64,000 nucleotides of DNA, taken from the NCBI GenBank assembly GCA_020636375.1, contig JACJXZ010000011.1, forward strand, positions 293,223 through 357,222. The letters are read 5' to 3'. Positions 20,473 through 28,615 of this stretch are shown here, one piece after another; position 1 is the stretch's first letter, and every line of letters begins with the position of its first letter. Source of the DNA: Lewinellaceae bacterium (lineage in GTDB: Bacteria; Bacteroidota; Bacteroidia; Chitinophagales; Saprospiraceae). A program made the position numbers and the translations under genes. A model generated the notes under the pieces. That model had not been told where the DNA came from, made no database searches, and was given only the letters and a program-made list of their open reading frames with translations.

Positions 20473-20488
20473 TTCACCGGACGCTTAC

Positions 20489-20797
20489 AATTCTCCAAAC
20501 TATGGAGCCCATCAGGCCCGAAAAAAATAAAGAACGGCGACGACGTTTAATGCGCGGCGCCGAACGGCATATCTATGAAGCAAATTACCGCCGCGCATTA
20601 TAGCGATTTCAACACGCCCCGAAAACCGGATTTAAACTCACGATTACAGGAGCTTTTTTCGGTGGCCTTGATCATTGGTTGCCCGGTAAAGTATTGCCAG
20701 GTTTCTATCATTTTTGACATTTTCCGTCCGATTCTTTTATCAGGTAATTATTGTAAAGCAATTTTGAGGCCGCCTTTTATTTTTTGGCGCGGCCAAC
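20489..20797 (-). other. remnant of cassette D, truncated by IS66
   Basis: On the minus strand it starts GTTGGCCGCGCC (20797 down to 20786), the R' core behind attC C, but the matching end (GGCGCGGCCAAC) is absent because IS66 DNA starts at 20488. Two small overlapping frames exist: 20598-20720 minus (40 residues, MSKMIETWQYFTGQPMIKAT...) and 20502-20603 plus (33 residues, MEPIRPEKNKERRRRLMRGA...). Neither is recognised and I would not call either a gene. Confidence 0.4.
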
Positions 20798-20831
20798 CTG
20801 CTTAACTTAATGGTGTTGACGCATTGTTAGC
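20792..20831 (-). other. attC-like site C (behind the DnaJ-TIR cassette)
   Basis: Minus strand: R'' GCTAAC (20831-20826), arm TGCGTCAAC, loop, arm GTTAAGCA, R' GTTGGC (20797-20792). The two arms pair with an unpaired base, as attC sites do. The core boxes are one base shorter than the class 1 consensus RYYYAAC/GTTRRRY. It lies 8 bases behind the stop codon of the DnaJ-TIR gene. The R'' side TTGCCGCTAAC is complementary to the cassette start GTTAGCGGCAA at 22314. Confidence 0.6.
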
Positions 20832-20838
20832 GGCAAAT

Positions 20839-22239
20839 TTAGCTAGTAACATCTAACCTCTTCTCTAAAATTTTCTCCCTTTGCCAATCAATAATTGTTT
20901 TTTCCAAGGACTCCGTTATTTGTGTGAACGGTCTATCTTTATTTTCCCAATCAGTCGAGGTTACTGGTTTTCCATCTTTAGGCAATGCCTGTAAATAACT
21001 GAAATGTGTTTTTTGCCAAAGACATTCCCTAATAATTATTGGAATCACTTTCACTTTTTCATCATCATGAAGTTTTAATGCTGTCTTCATTTCAGTCTCA
21101 TAACAATATTCTGATGCTATGAAATCTGTACTTATTAGCAACAAGATAATGTCTGCTTTTTTTAGAGCATTTTTTATTTGTTCATCCCAATTTTTTCCAG
21201 CTTCTATCAAACCATCGTACCAAATATTGTTTATAAGTTTGGCAATTTGAAGAACTTTTAAGTTTTTAATCAAAGTAATACAAATATCTTCATCATTTCG
21301 AGAATAAGCAATAAAGAAATTTAAAGGTTCTCTCAATGAATTTACATAGTTTTCAATTTTCTCTTGGAGTGAAAATGCATCCTTGTGATTTCTTTCCTTC
21401 AAAATTAAACTGACTATATCTAAAGCCAGCTTTAAATTGCCTTTAGAGAATTCCCTTTTAGCTTGTTCTAGTTTTTCAATTATGTTACATTCTTCAATAC
21501 AAATATCAATTTTCTGTTGAATAAACTCTCTATGAGCTTCTGAAGTTTTGCTTAAATTTTCCTTAGCTTTTTCAAAGTTACTCAAGGAAATTTCCCAAAG
21601 TTTTTCACTATAAGCTCTCATTCCTTGGCTCAAATATTTGTTGAATTGCACAAATTTATCTCTTTCATCAAGATGTTTTTGTAATTGTTTTTCAATACTA
21701 GCATCCTTTTTTATTTCGCTCGCTTTTATAAGGCATTCTATTGCTTCATTTAAAAAACCTCTCTTATAAGAATCCTTTGCAATTTCTTTAAATTCAACAA
21801 GCTGAGCCTCTATATCGTATTCAAGTGAAACAATTAAATCTCCAGTTTCATCAGTTTCGAATTCATAATTACCTAATCCTTCTTTGACTATTTCTTCTCC
21901 TATCTCAGAACCAAAAGGAATTCTAATCACATATGGACGATTTTCATAGTAAAAACCCCTTCCATCGCAAGGATAGCAGAATAGATTAATCTTCTTCACC
22001 CCCTTACATCGAGAACATTTCTCAAGACTACGCCTTTCCCCAAAAAGAATATTTTTTCGAGTTTTGTATATTGTTCCTTGACCATAACACTCCGGACAAG
22101 AAATAACCCTTTTTCCATTTCCTTGGCATTCTTTGCACTTAATTACCCTTGATAATTCAACTCTTATTTCAAATCCTCGATAGGCATTTTTTTCAGTCGT
22201 ATTAATCGTTAGATAATTATTCTTTTTTTGAATACTCAT
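20839..22239 (-). CDS. DnaJ-type zinc finger / DnaJ C-domain / TIR fusion protein
   Basis: 466 residues. Order: a strand like the start of DnaJ domain I (LTINTTEKNAYRGFEIRVEL, 10-29); a DnaJ cysteine-rich domain with CKECQGNG (35-42), CPECYGQG (48-55), CSRCKGVK (75-82) and CYPCDGRG (88-95); a DnaJ C-domain strand set (YVIRIPFGSEIGEEIVKEGL ... GDLIVSLEY, 103-141); a helical, TPR-like middle (145-300); and a TIR domain (306-455) with LNFFIAYSRNDEDI, WYDGLIEAGKNWDEQI and LLISTDFIASEYCYETEM. Glu383 or Glu381 is the probable catalytic Glu of a TIR NADase. There is no J domain. Coding DNA is AT-rich compared with the chromosome. It is the only gene of a cassette (start GTTAGCGGCAA 22314, attC 20792-20831). 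Inferred role: TIR effector in phage defence, with the DnaJ part as a sensor of misfolded or foreign protein. Confidence 0.9.
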   Translation of the reverse strand: MSIQKKNNYLTINTTEKNAYRGFEIRVELSRVIKCKECQGNGKRVISCPECYGQGTIYKTRKNILFGERRSLEKCSRCKGVKKINLFCYPCDGRGFYYENRPYVIRIPFGSEIGEEIVKEGLGNYEFETDETGDLIVSLEYDIEAQLVEFKEIAKDSYKRGFLNEAIECLIKASEIKKDASIEKQLQKHLDERDKFVQFNKYLSQGMRAYSEKLWEISLSNFEKAKENLSKTSEAHREFIQQKIDICIEECNIIEKLEQAKREFSKGNLKLALDIVSLILKERNHKDAFSLQEKIENYVNSLREPLNFFIAYSRNDEDICITLIKNLKVLQIAKLINNIWYDGLIEAGKNWDEQIKNALKKADIILLLISTDFIASEYCYETEMKTALKLHDDEKVKVIPIIIRECLWQKTHFSYLQALPKDGKPVTSTDWENKDRPFTQITESLEKTIIDWQREKILEKRLDVTS

Positions 22240-22567
22240 ATATCTGAATGGCTATCAATTTTAGAATTCATTGTTTTAATAACATACCGAATTAGAGATA
22301 ATATTGCCGCTAACTTTAAGCATTGTATCTGCCGGGACCGCGCAGCGGTGCTGTCAGATACAATGCAGTTGGACGGAACCGCCAAACGCAGCTGCCTCTA
22401 TGGGCATTGTATCGGCCTATCCAGGGGCTCTCTTACGGCTCTTTAGCCATCCGTTTTTCTCTGCCGGCCCCCTGTAAGCCCCTCCGGCCGGCAACCGCAG
22501 CCTAAAATAGCCGTTTCTTCCTTCTTTTTCAAGCCAAACATCCGCTTCAAGGCATAAAAATACAGCC

Positions 22568-23849
22568 TCAGGGCTGAACTGTAGCTGCCTGAGCCGCAGG
22601 CAATGGGGTGGACAACCCTTTAGCCATGAGGCAACAAGGCGGCCCCCGGCCAGCCGGTATCCAGAGAACCGTCAACATGCGGCCCTTGCCGCACACCGGG
22701 CACACTTCCCAATCAATGCCGGCGGCCTGCCGGTAGCGCTCCCGCCAGGACAGAACCGGAAGCTGGGGCGGCGGTTTTACCCCTAAAGCTTGCCGGCAAA
22801 GTGTCAATGCCCGGCGGCGCAGCCGGTTGGATAAAATACCGTAGTAGCGGATCTTGCAGAACCGGGTGCCGGCAGTACATGCTGTAAAACCGCCGGATAA
22901 ACTCCTCATGCTCCAGGCACATCACTTTCTGCTTATTGCCATCGGCGTAATCCCGCCAGCGGAAGCAAACCGTATCCTTGTCCATGGACACAATGCGGTG
23001 GTTGCTTACCGCCACCCGGTGGGTATAGCGCCCAAGGTAGGTCAGCAATTGCTCCGGCCCGGCAAAGGGCGGCTTGGCATAGGCTACCCATTCTTGAGCC
23101 ATCAGCTTGTTTAATAAGCCGTCAAAAGCCTGCTTGCTGCGCAAACGGCCGCACAGCCCTGCCAGGCGAAGCCGGCCAGCTCGGTAGTGCCGGCGCAAAG
23201 CGCTGACAAACTTTCCCTTGAACAGGGCCGACAGAGCCTGCACCGGCACAAAGAACTCCTCGCGGGCTGATACCCATTTGCCGCCCCTCAAGCCTCCACC
23301 AGGAACTATGCAGTGGAGGTGAGGGTGGTAATGCAGGTTCTGACCCCAACTATGCAAGATGGCTGCCATGCCCGGCCGGGCGCCCAGGTAATGCCTGTCG
23401 GCACACAGCTTCGACAAGGCCGCCCACGCTTCTTGGAATAAGGTTCCATACAACAGCCGTTCATTGTAGCGCACTAAATCGTGAACCTCTGCCGGAAGCG
23501 TAAAAACGATAACCTGTCCCGTACACAAAGTGTCGGGATGAAAATATCCCACTGGCAAAAGCTCTGCTTGCCGCGCTTCCAGCCAGGCTTCCCGAGCCAG
23601 GCTCTGGCATTTAGGACAATGGCGGTTGCGGCAGCTATTATAACTGATGCGAATGTGCCCGCATTCATCGCATGCGTCGATAACTTGTCCCGTACACGCA
23701 GTGTCGGGATGGCCGCCCAATGCCGCCGTACGGCATTGCTCTATAGCTCGCATGGCCTTATGCTGGGCTTTGCTCAGCTTATGCTTTGAACGGTAAGCTG
23801 TGCCGCCGGCTCGAAAAACATCGGCTACCTCATATTTAGGCCGGGCCAT
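22568..23849 (-). pseudogene. IS91 family transposase with a frameshift
   Basis: Start ATG 23847-23849 (MARPKYEVADVFRAGG). It contains the zinc motif (IDACDECGHIRISYNSCRNR HCPKCQ), the ELLPVGYFH ... IVFTLP block, HYHPHLHCIVPGGG (HxH of rolling-circle transposases), YLGRYTHRVAVSNHRI and the C-terminal EVCPVCGKGRM. The frame shifts near 22870-22900 (HEEFIRRF, then FCKIRYYGILSN in the other frame). Two in-frame 9-residue insertions, PDTACTGQV and PDTLCTGQV, are encoded by small palindromes after GGH and YFH. The frameshift should inactivate it. Confidence 0.88.
23513..23711. repeat. two copies of a 27-bp palindromic element inside a transposase gene
   Basis: CCCGTACACAAAGTGTCGGG (23518-23537) and CCCGTACACGCAGTGTCGGG (23689-23708), each with AACTTGT/AACCTGT before it. 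On the coding strand both read CAT, then CCCGACACT..., then ATCG; without them the gene reads CATATCG at both places. So both sit at the same 6-7-bp target and keep the frame. Confidence 0.85.
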
Positions 23850-23856
23850 GAATGGG

Positions 23857-24099
23857 TCACCAACGGGCCAGCAAATCCGGCAGCCCTTTCATCCGGCTGT
23901 TTTGCACATGCACATAACGCGCAGTGGTGCTCACGTTGGAATGGCCCAGCAGGGCCTTCACCGTCAGCGTATCCACCCCGTTTTCCAATAAGTGCGTGGC
24001 AAAACTATGGCGCAGCACATGCACCCCTGCCTGCTTGCGAAGGCCAATGCGCTGGCATGCCTGCTTAAATACGGCTTGTACCGTGCGGATGCTGATATG
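23857..24099 (-). pseudogene. tyrosine recombinase, C-terminal half
   Basis: Minus-strand frame ISIRTVQAVFKQACQRIGLR, then VHVLRHSFATHLLENGVDTL (catalytic Arg and His), KALLGHSNVSTTARYVHV (His and the Tyr nucleophile), ending DLLARW, TGA 23857-23859. It lies 7 bp before the IS91 transposase start, the arrangement found in Bacteroidota IS91 units (recombinase plus transposase). The N-terminal half is at 27330-27500, separated by 3.2 kb of inserted transposons. Confidence 0.88.
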
Positions 24100-24889
24100 C
24101 CGCCCGGGACATCTTGCCCGGCCGGACGACAGTTTCGAGCAGGCCCTGCTCCATCACCAGCTTGCCCAGCCGTTTGAGGTTGTAGGACAGCACTCCCAAA
24201 GCGACATATTTCTTGAACCCGTCCAGGCCTTTATCCGGCACCCGGTTGGCGCCGCTATGCTCCAATTCATTGATATTTGATTCTACAGCGCTGTGTTTTT
24301 TGCGCAATGCCACGAACGTTTTGGCGCTTTCTTCAGCTTCCTGTTGCGGCGTTTTTTTCCCTTTTTTGGGCATCACTACGTGCTCAAAGTCCTCTTGCAA
24401 GGCCTTCTTGGCCAAAAAAAAAAAAAAACCTCTGTCAAAACTAATACTATTCAGCGCATAACCTTCGCTGAAGCGCTCCTTGACACGCTTGGCCAGCGCA
24501 ATAGGCTGGGCTTTGTCTCCCTGCCCCACCAATACTTCATGGTCAACAATGAATTGAAATTGGTCCGTTGTTATCAGGGTATTGTGGCCCAGCTCCACTT
24601 TCTTATTATGTTTCCCTTTTTGTATCCACTCCACATGAGGCTCAAAAATAGAAAACACTTTTTCTTCATGAGGGATTATTTCTCCTTTAATAATACGGCG
24701 CTCTACCAAACCGATATGCTTTTCCAGCATCTCATGGTAATAGGATAAAGCTTTTAATAATGCGCCAAGCTGAATATCTGCCAGCGCTAAGGGCAACAAT
24801 TCCTTATAGCTTTGCTCTACGCGCTGGCTCAATTCCCGGCTGCGCTGCAAATATTTTTCAGCCGCTTTTTTCAACCGCTCCTTATATCC

Positions 24890-26518
24890 CTAGACTTTGG
24901 ACGTGCGGCGTTGGGGGAAATTTTTTTTCCATCCTTTCGCCGCCCGCCCTGTTAAAAAAAGAGCCGTTCAGGCTCGCTTTTTCTTTGCCTTTTTACCCTT
25001 CCACACGACTTTATGGCGTTCTCTCTTGTCCTGAATGTCTCCTTCTTTGCGCCCTCGGCTTTTTATTTGCAGTTTTGGGAGGAAGGGCTCCTGCTCAAAA
25101 CTCAAAATAATAGATTCCATTTGCCGCTGCACCTCGGAGGGAGATACTGGCAAGCCATATTCAACGCGCTTTTTGTAACGCTTGTCGTACTTCTGCCATT
25201 TGTGCACTTTCGCCTGCGCTTCGTCTTTGGCTACCCAAAGTAGCCAGTAGGCCAGGCTTACTATCTCCATCCAATTATCCAAGTGCTCCACGTCCGGCGT
25301 CTGGAAGCTATCCATCAGCAAGTTTTGTTTGCCAAACCGGAGGAAGTGCTCTATATCAAAGCGCTGGCGATAGGCCCAGTATATTTCTTCGAGGGTTAAT
25401 TCTCCTACCTGCTGCCCCATACGCCCAGCCACATGCGCCTCTTGAATATAGGCTCCTTTGTCTGGGCATCCATCAAACGCACGCTTACCAGCCGAAAGGG
25501 CTTATCTTTCATATTCATACCTCGTTTGGTACGGATCATCATATTGTCCCAGGCTTGCACTTGTACCAGCACCCGCCGCCCATTAGACAAAGCCACTCCA
25601 AAGGTGCCCTCCTCATCCGGCGGCAATTCCACTGCTCAGCCTCTGAGAGCTTGTACTTTTCTCCATACACTGCATTAGCTCCCCGCTGATCGGAGTTGTT
25701 AGCCCTTCTTTGCTCCTGCTCCCCGATACTGAGGGCTTTCCATACCGCCCGGTTGTTGGTTAAGCGGATGGTGTTCACTAAATGGGGCTGCTCATACAGC
25801 GGGGCGATATATTCGGGCGAACCGTAGTAACGATCTGATGCATTGACGGTCAAGTGTGTGCCAAAAGGCAATTCCTTATTGTCCACTAAATCCTTGACTT
25901 GCCGAGCAGCGAATGTATGCCCTTGGCTGGCTATGCCCTGCCGGCGGATACTCAGCGGAAGGTTCCATGGCGCCTCAGCTACCCCATATAAGGACCGCCG
26001 CGCTGCCAAGCCAACCACTGATATGCTATAGCCAATATCCACTGGTACCGGTTTCCCTTTACCCGGTTATTAGCCACATACACGTGGGAACGATCAGGAA
26101 GCGTTGGCGAATGATACCGTATCAATGAACTGCCGTCTGTGTTGAGCAAGTAAAACTTTTCAAACGGTTTAGCCATATAACCGCTTTTCAACGATAAGAG
26201 CTTTTGCTCCAACTCTAAATGGGCACGCTGCTTTTCCTCTTCTGGATAATGGGCGCCTTCATGCAGGCAGTTTATTGCATCCGCTATGCTACTGTATTGA
26301 TAATGATAGCAGCGGCTTAGGCTAACTGCCGTAACTGACCGGGCAGATTGCTGGCTAGCTAGGCCCATCACTAAGTTGGCCAAAGCTTTGCTTTTTCCAA
26401 CCTCCAGTTGTAATATTGAGTGGCAGAACGACTCGGTGGCTTTGTTTTTTCGCACAATCCAAAGTTCCGATGTTGTTCTGTCTTTTCAAAATCTACCCCT
26501 AGCACGTCCAAAGTCTAG
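24890..26518. mobile_element. nested IS with 8-bp target duplication
   Basis: 1629 bp with 17-bp terminal inverted repeats CTAGACTTTGGACGTGC (24890-24906 and, inverted, 26502-26518). It is flanked by the direct repeat TTATATCC at 24882-24889 and 26519-26526. It is inserted in the ISNC-type transposase gene. It contains one decayed DDE transposase gene. Confidence 0.92.
24968..26455 (-). pseudogene. decayed IS4/IS701-like transposase
   Basis: Consecutive overlapping frames 25979-26455, 25539-26042, 25405-25632 and 24968-25432 read as one DDE transposase. They contain LLNTDGSSLIRYHSPTLPDR (first Asp), THLTVNASDRYYGSPEYIAP (second Asp) and IYWAYRQRFDIEHFLRFGKQ (YRxRxxIE-H-F with Glu), ending in a basic Lys-rich tail. 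At least three frameshifts. Inactive. The YRQR...E..FRFGKQ pattern is shared by IS701-type enzymes; family assignment is tentative. Confidence 0.75.
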
Positions 26519-27329
26519 TTATATCCCTTCCCTTTCTTTTGATGGATATTAGCGGTGCGCCGGTAAACCCGCTTAATAATTTTATGCCAATGCTTGTGCT
26601 TGCGCCAGCCGGGCAGGGTAGTGTGCTTTAATATTAATCCTATCGTGTCCAGGCATTTGCGGTTGCAATCCCATAATAAATTAATATCAGTTGGAAAATG
26701 TATAGTGCTTTCCACCGCGTAAGTGTCGGCCTTCAAATTTAATTCAATATTTTCTTCGCTTTCGTTTTTTTTTAATTGGTGGCCCGCTTTAACCACCACT
26801 TCGCTGATCTCCTTTAAAGTTTTCTCGTCAAGCAATGCGATATTATCTTTCAGCGTTTGCAGCTCGTAATATTTGCCTTCGCCAAATACTTGCCGGGTAT
26901 GTACCCCCAGGATGCCGCGCACCACTTGGTGGTGGTTGGCCAGGTCGTAAACGGTGTCATAGTCCGCATCCAGGTTTAGCCGCATTGTGCCCAGCACCAA
27001 TATCTCCCACAAGCTCATGCCTAAACGGCCCGTTGCTTTTTTACCCCCCAAAACCTTCTTTTCAAGAATCTCGAAAACCACCTCATTTAGATAGGGAGTG
27101 ACAAAAATGTATTGCAAGCCTGCCAGCAGTTGGGGAAGCTCATGTCGGCTCTTGCCGTCTATTTTTACATCCGGGATCAGTTGGGCGTCCAGTTCATTTT
27201 GCTGTTCGAAGCGCTTTCTCATCAGGGGAAAATTTGAATGTTTGGCGAATAACAAATTAGTTAAATCTTTCATGTGATTGAAAAACAATGCTTTACGCAT
27301 TCAACTCTCCCGAATATACGAATAATTCA

Positions 27330-27500
27330 TCAACTTTTATAGCACTGGATGTCGATTTTTTTGAATTTATTTCGCTGAAAATCAGTTAGTTGTGCATGGG
27401 GCTTTCGTTTTCTGCCAGACACGATGTAGGTTTTGACCGTCGGCTCGCTGTAGCCCCTGCGCTCCATGTAGCGCAACATTTTAGCTCTTAATGGTTTCAT
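27330..27500 (-). pseudogene. tyrosine recombinase, N-terminal fragment
   Basis: MKPLRAKMLRYMERRGYSEP TVKTYI is the SAM-like core-binding N-terminus of XerC/D-type recombinases. From about SGRKRKPHAQ on, the sequence no longer fits the family, so the ISNCY-like insertion boundary is probably near 27430. Start ATG 27498-27500. Counterpart of the C-terminal half at 23857-24099. Confidence 0.7.
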
Positions 27501-27599
27501 GGTAAAGCGTTTTGGTGAAATAATCATCTCTCGCTTTACCAGTTAAGGCTTTTGGAGGACAAAAGCTACCGCCGGAACGGCGGTTTAGTTCAACGGTGA

Positions 27600-27641
27600 A
27601 GCTACCTGCCGTGCGACACTTAGGAGTATGGCCAGGTAGCT
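27600..27641. repeat. hairpin upstream of the group II intron
   Basis: AGCTACCTGCC (27600-27610) and GGCCAGGTAGCT (27630-27641) pair over 11-12 bp. The intron starts 5 bases downstream. Group IIC introns are known to insert just behind terminator- or attC-type stems. It could also be the far end of IS91 copy 2. Confidence 0.7.
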
Positions 27642-27646
27642 AATGT

Positions 27647-28300
27647 GTGTGCCCGGCATGGGCATCCGGTCCCTGTAAAGATAGGGAATAAAACTAGAGG
27701 GTGAAAATCCCTTACAGGCAAGTTGCCGAAGCCTGTTAGCAAGCCGCAAGGGCGCTCGGAGTGATCCGGGGTCTGAAGGAAGCGGGACTGCAAAAGCTGG
27801 TACCGACGAACAGGAATCGCATAAGAGGCTGGATTAGGAGCGTAAGGCAGCATCCCGTCAGGCGTGACGGGATCAAAGCGCGTAGGCAGCCATCCTAATT
27901 GAGTAGATGCGGCGGCGATCAGCGGAAAGCGGATGTCCTTACCCGGGGAGATCTCCACGAGGATTCATTCCTGGAATGGAGAAGTCAGCCGAAGCCATAG
28001 TAGCGGAGCCAAACCGTGTTCTAATGACTAGCCATCCCGACACTTTGTGTACGGGACAAGTTGTTGCTGGCAGCGGAGCGTGAGAGGGTAGCCGTGAAGG
28101 GCTGAACGTCGAACAGCGGACGATCCGCGAAACATGGAACTTGTCTATCATGGGTGACCGATTCCCTACGGCAAACCATCCGTTTCGATGGAAAAGATGC
28201 AAGGTGCAACTGGTGAAAAGAGCGGTTGTACTGTTTGACGAACCGCCGTATACGTGACCCGTACGTACGGTGGTGTGAGGGCTCTGGAACAGTGACGGAC
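27647..28300 (+). ncRNA. group IIC intron without a reverse-transcriptase ORF
   Basis: The 5' end GTGTGCCCGGCATGGGC, the internal GAGGGTGAAAATCCC, ACCCGGGGAGATCT and GAAGTCAGCCGAAGCCATAG, and domain V (28240-28277, GAACCGCCGTATACGTGACC ... GTACGTACGGTGGTGTG) match the group IIC class typified by the Oceanobacillus iheyensis intron (recalled from that structure's sequence). At about 650 nt there is no room for the usual domain IV protein; in that area a copy of the small palindrome stands (28036-28055). The 3' end is uncertain (28285-28312), because domain VI overlaps an arm of the attC-like stem B. Without its own protein it would need a helper for mobility. Confidence 0.88.
28036..28055. repeat. 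small palindrome within the group II intron
   Basis: CCCGACACTTTGTGTACGGG, preceded by CAT and followed by GACAAGTT, the same unit as in the IS91 transposase (23513-23711) and the IS66 gene. It lies where a group II intron would carry its ORF (domain IV). Confidence 0.8.
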
Positions 28301-28362
28301 ACCTTTGCCCATTGGGTAGGTTTAAATGTCAGTCGCTGTTCCTTGCCACTCGATTGGCGGCA
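28286..28362 (-). other. attC-like site B (behind the NTase cassette)
   Basis: Arms GGAACAGTGACGGAC (28286-28300) and GTCAGTCGCTGTTCC (28328-28342) pair at 13 of 15 bases. Next to them TGCCGCCAAT (minus strand, 28362-28353) matches the expected R'' of this cassette (TTGCCGCCAAC) except at two bases. The expected R' GTT is displaced: on the minus strand the intron follows, then ATTAGC at 27644-27639. This is what an intron insertion between the L' arm and R' of an attC would give. Confidence 0.55.
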
Positions 28363-28385
28363 TCCTCATATCTTGATATTCCTTT

Positions 28386-28604
28386 CTATGCAGCTAAATC
28401 GGTAGGCCTGATATTTAAATCTTCCAATATTGAGCTTAACTCTTTCAGAAATTTCCCTCTTCTATATTGGTATTGGATCAACATGATATCTTCTTCATCT
28501 CCTTTTTGCTTATGGAGATCTATCATCTCGTCGACTGACTTTATTTGCTCCAGTAAATCAGCTACTTTGCTTATTCTTTCATCCATTATTTCTAAATCCT
28601 TCAT
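28386..28604 (-). CDS. small coiled-coil protein, partner of the NTase-like gene
   Basis: 72 residues, acidic and helical: MKDLEIMDERISKVADLLEQ, then IKSVDEMIDLHKQKGDEED and YQYRRGKFLKELSSILEDLN. No known family recognised, though small helical proteins of this pattern are common in toxin-antitoxin loci. It follows the NTase-like gene after 11 bp on the same strand and is the last gene before attC B. The region is AT-rich like the other cassettes. Confidence 0.65.
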   Translation of the reverse strand: MKDLEIMDERISKVADLLEQIKSVDEMIDLHKQKGDEEDIMLIQYQYRRGKFLKELSSILEDLNIRPTDLAA

Positions 28605-28615
28605 CTCTGCTAATT

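Larger units (their letters stand above)
17776..20488. mobile_element. IS66-family element, internally deleted and interrupted
   Basis: Perfect 16-bp terminal inverted repeats GTAAGCGTCCGGTGAA (17776-17791) and TTCACCGGACGCTTAC (20473-20488); GTAAGC is the typical IS66 end. Only the front and the last part of tnpC remain, joined at a short palindrome into which a 2-kb IS has jumped. No 8-bp target duplication is visible (left GGAACTCC, right AATTCTCC), so a flank has been rearranged. Confidence 0.85.
24065..27300 (-). pseudogene. ISNCY-like transposase split by another IS
   Basis: The N-terminal part is 26519-27300 (MRKALFFNHMKDLTNLLFAK ... ELPQLLAGLQYIFVTPYLNE ... MSLWEILVLGTMRLNLDADY) and the C-terminal part 24065-24881 (RLKKAAEKYLQRSRELSQRV ... 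VDHEVLVGQGDKAQPIALAK ... NSISFDRGF). Removing the IS 24890-26518 and one copy of the 8-bp duplication joins them as KKGKGYKERLKKAAEK. The C-terminus runs into the recombinase (RPGKMSRAAYQHPH). An A9 run near 24420 encodes FFFF and is a slippage site. The element's own ends were not found. Confidence 0.82.
22315..27641. mobile_element. IS91-like element, copy 2, with nested insertions
   Basis: Begins TTTAAGCATTGTATCTGCC straight after TAAC (22311-22314), with the terminal hairpin 22320-22331 / 22355-22366. On the minus strand it carries a tyrosine recombinase gene followed after 7 bp by the IS91 transposase gene. The recombinase is split by an ISNCY-like element, itself split by another IS (24890-26518). 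The right end is probably the hairpin at 27600-27641, next to the group II intron. The 328 bases 22240-22567 hold the element end and the cassette leader; no gene. Confidence 0.7.

Noticed and set aside
23857..27500. Integron integrase IntI for the cassette cluster
   Set aside because: The recombinase halves belong to the IS91 unit by position, and no IntI-specific region could be seen. It is also broken. The cluster is therefore described as lacking an integrase.
16772..28055. CRISPR array suspected from recurring short palindromes in the island
   Set aside because: The copies are few, irregularly spaced by kilobases and lie inside genes; no spacer pattern and no cas genes.
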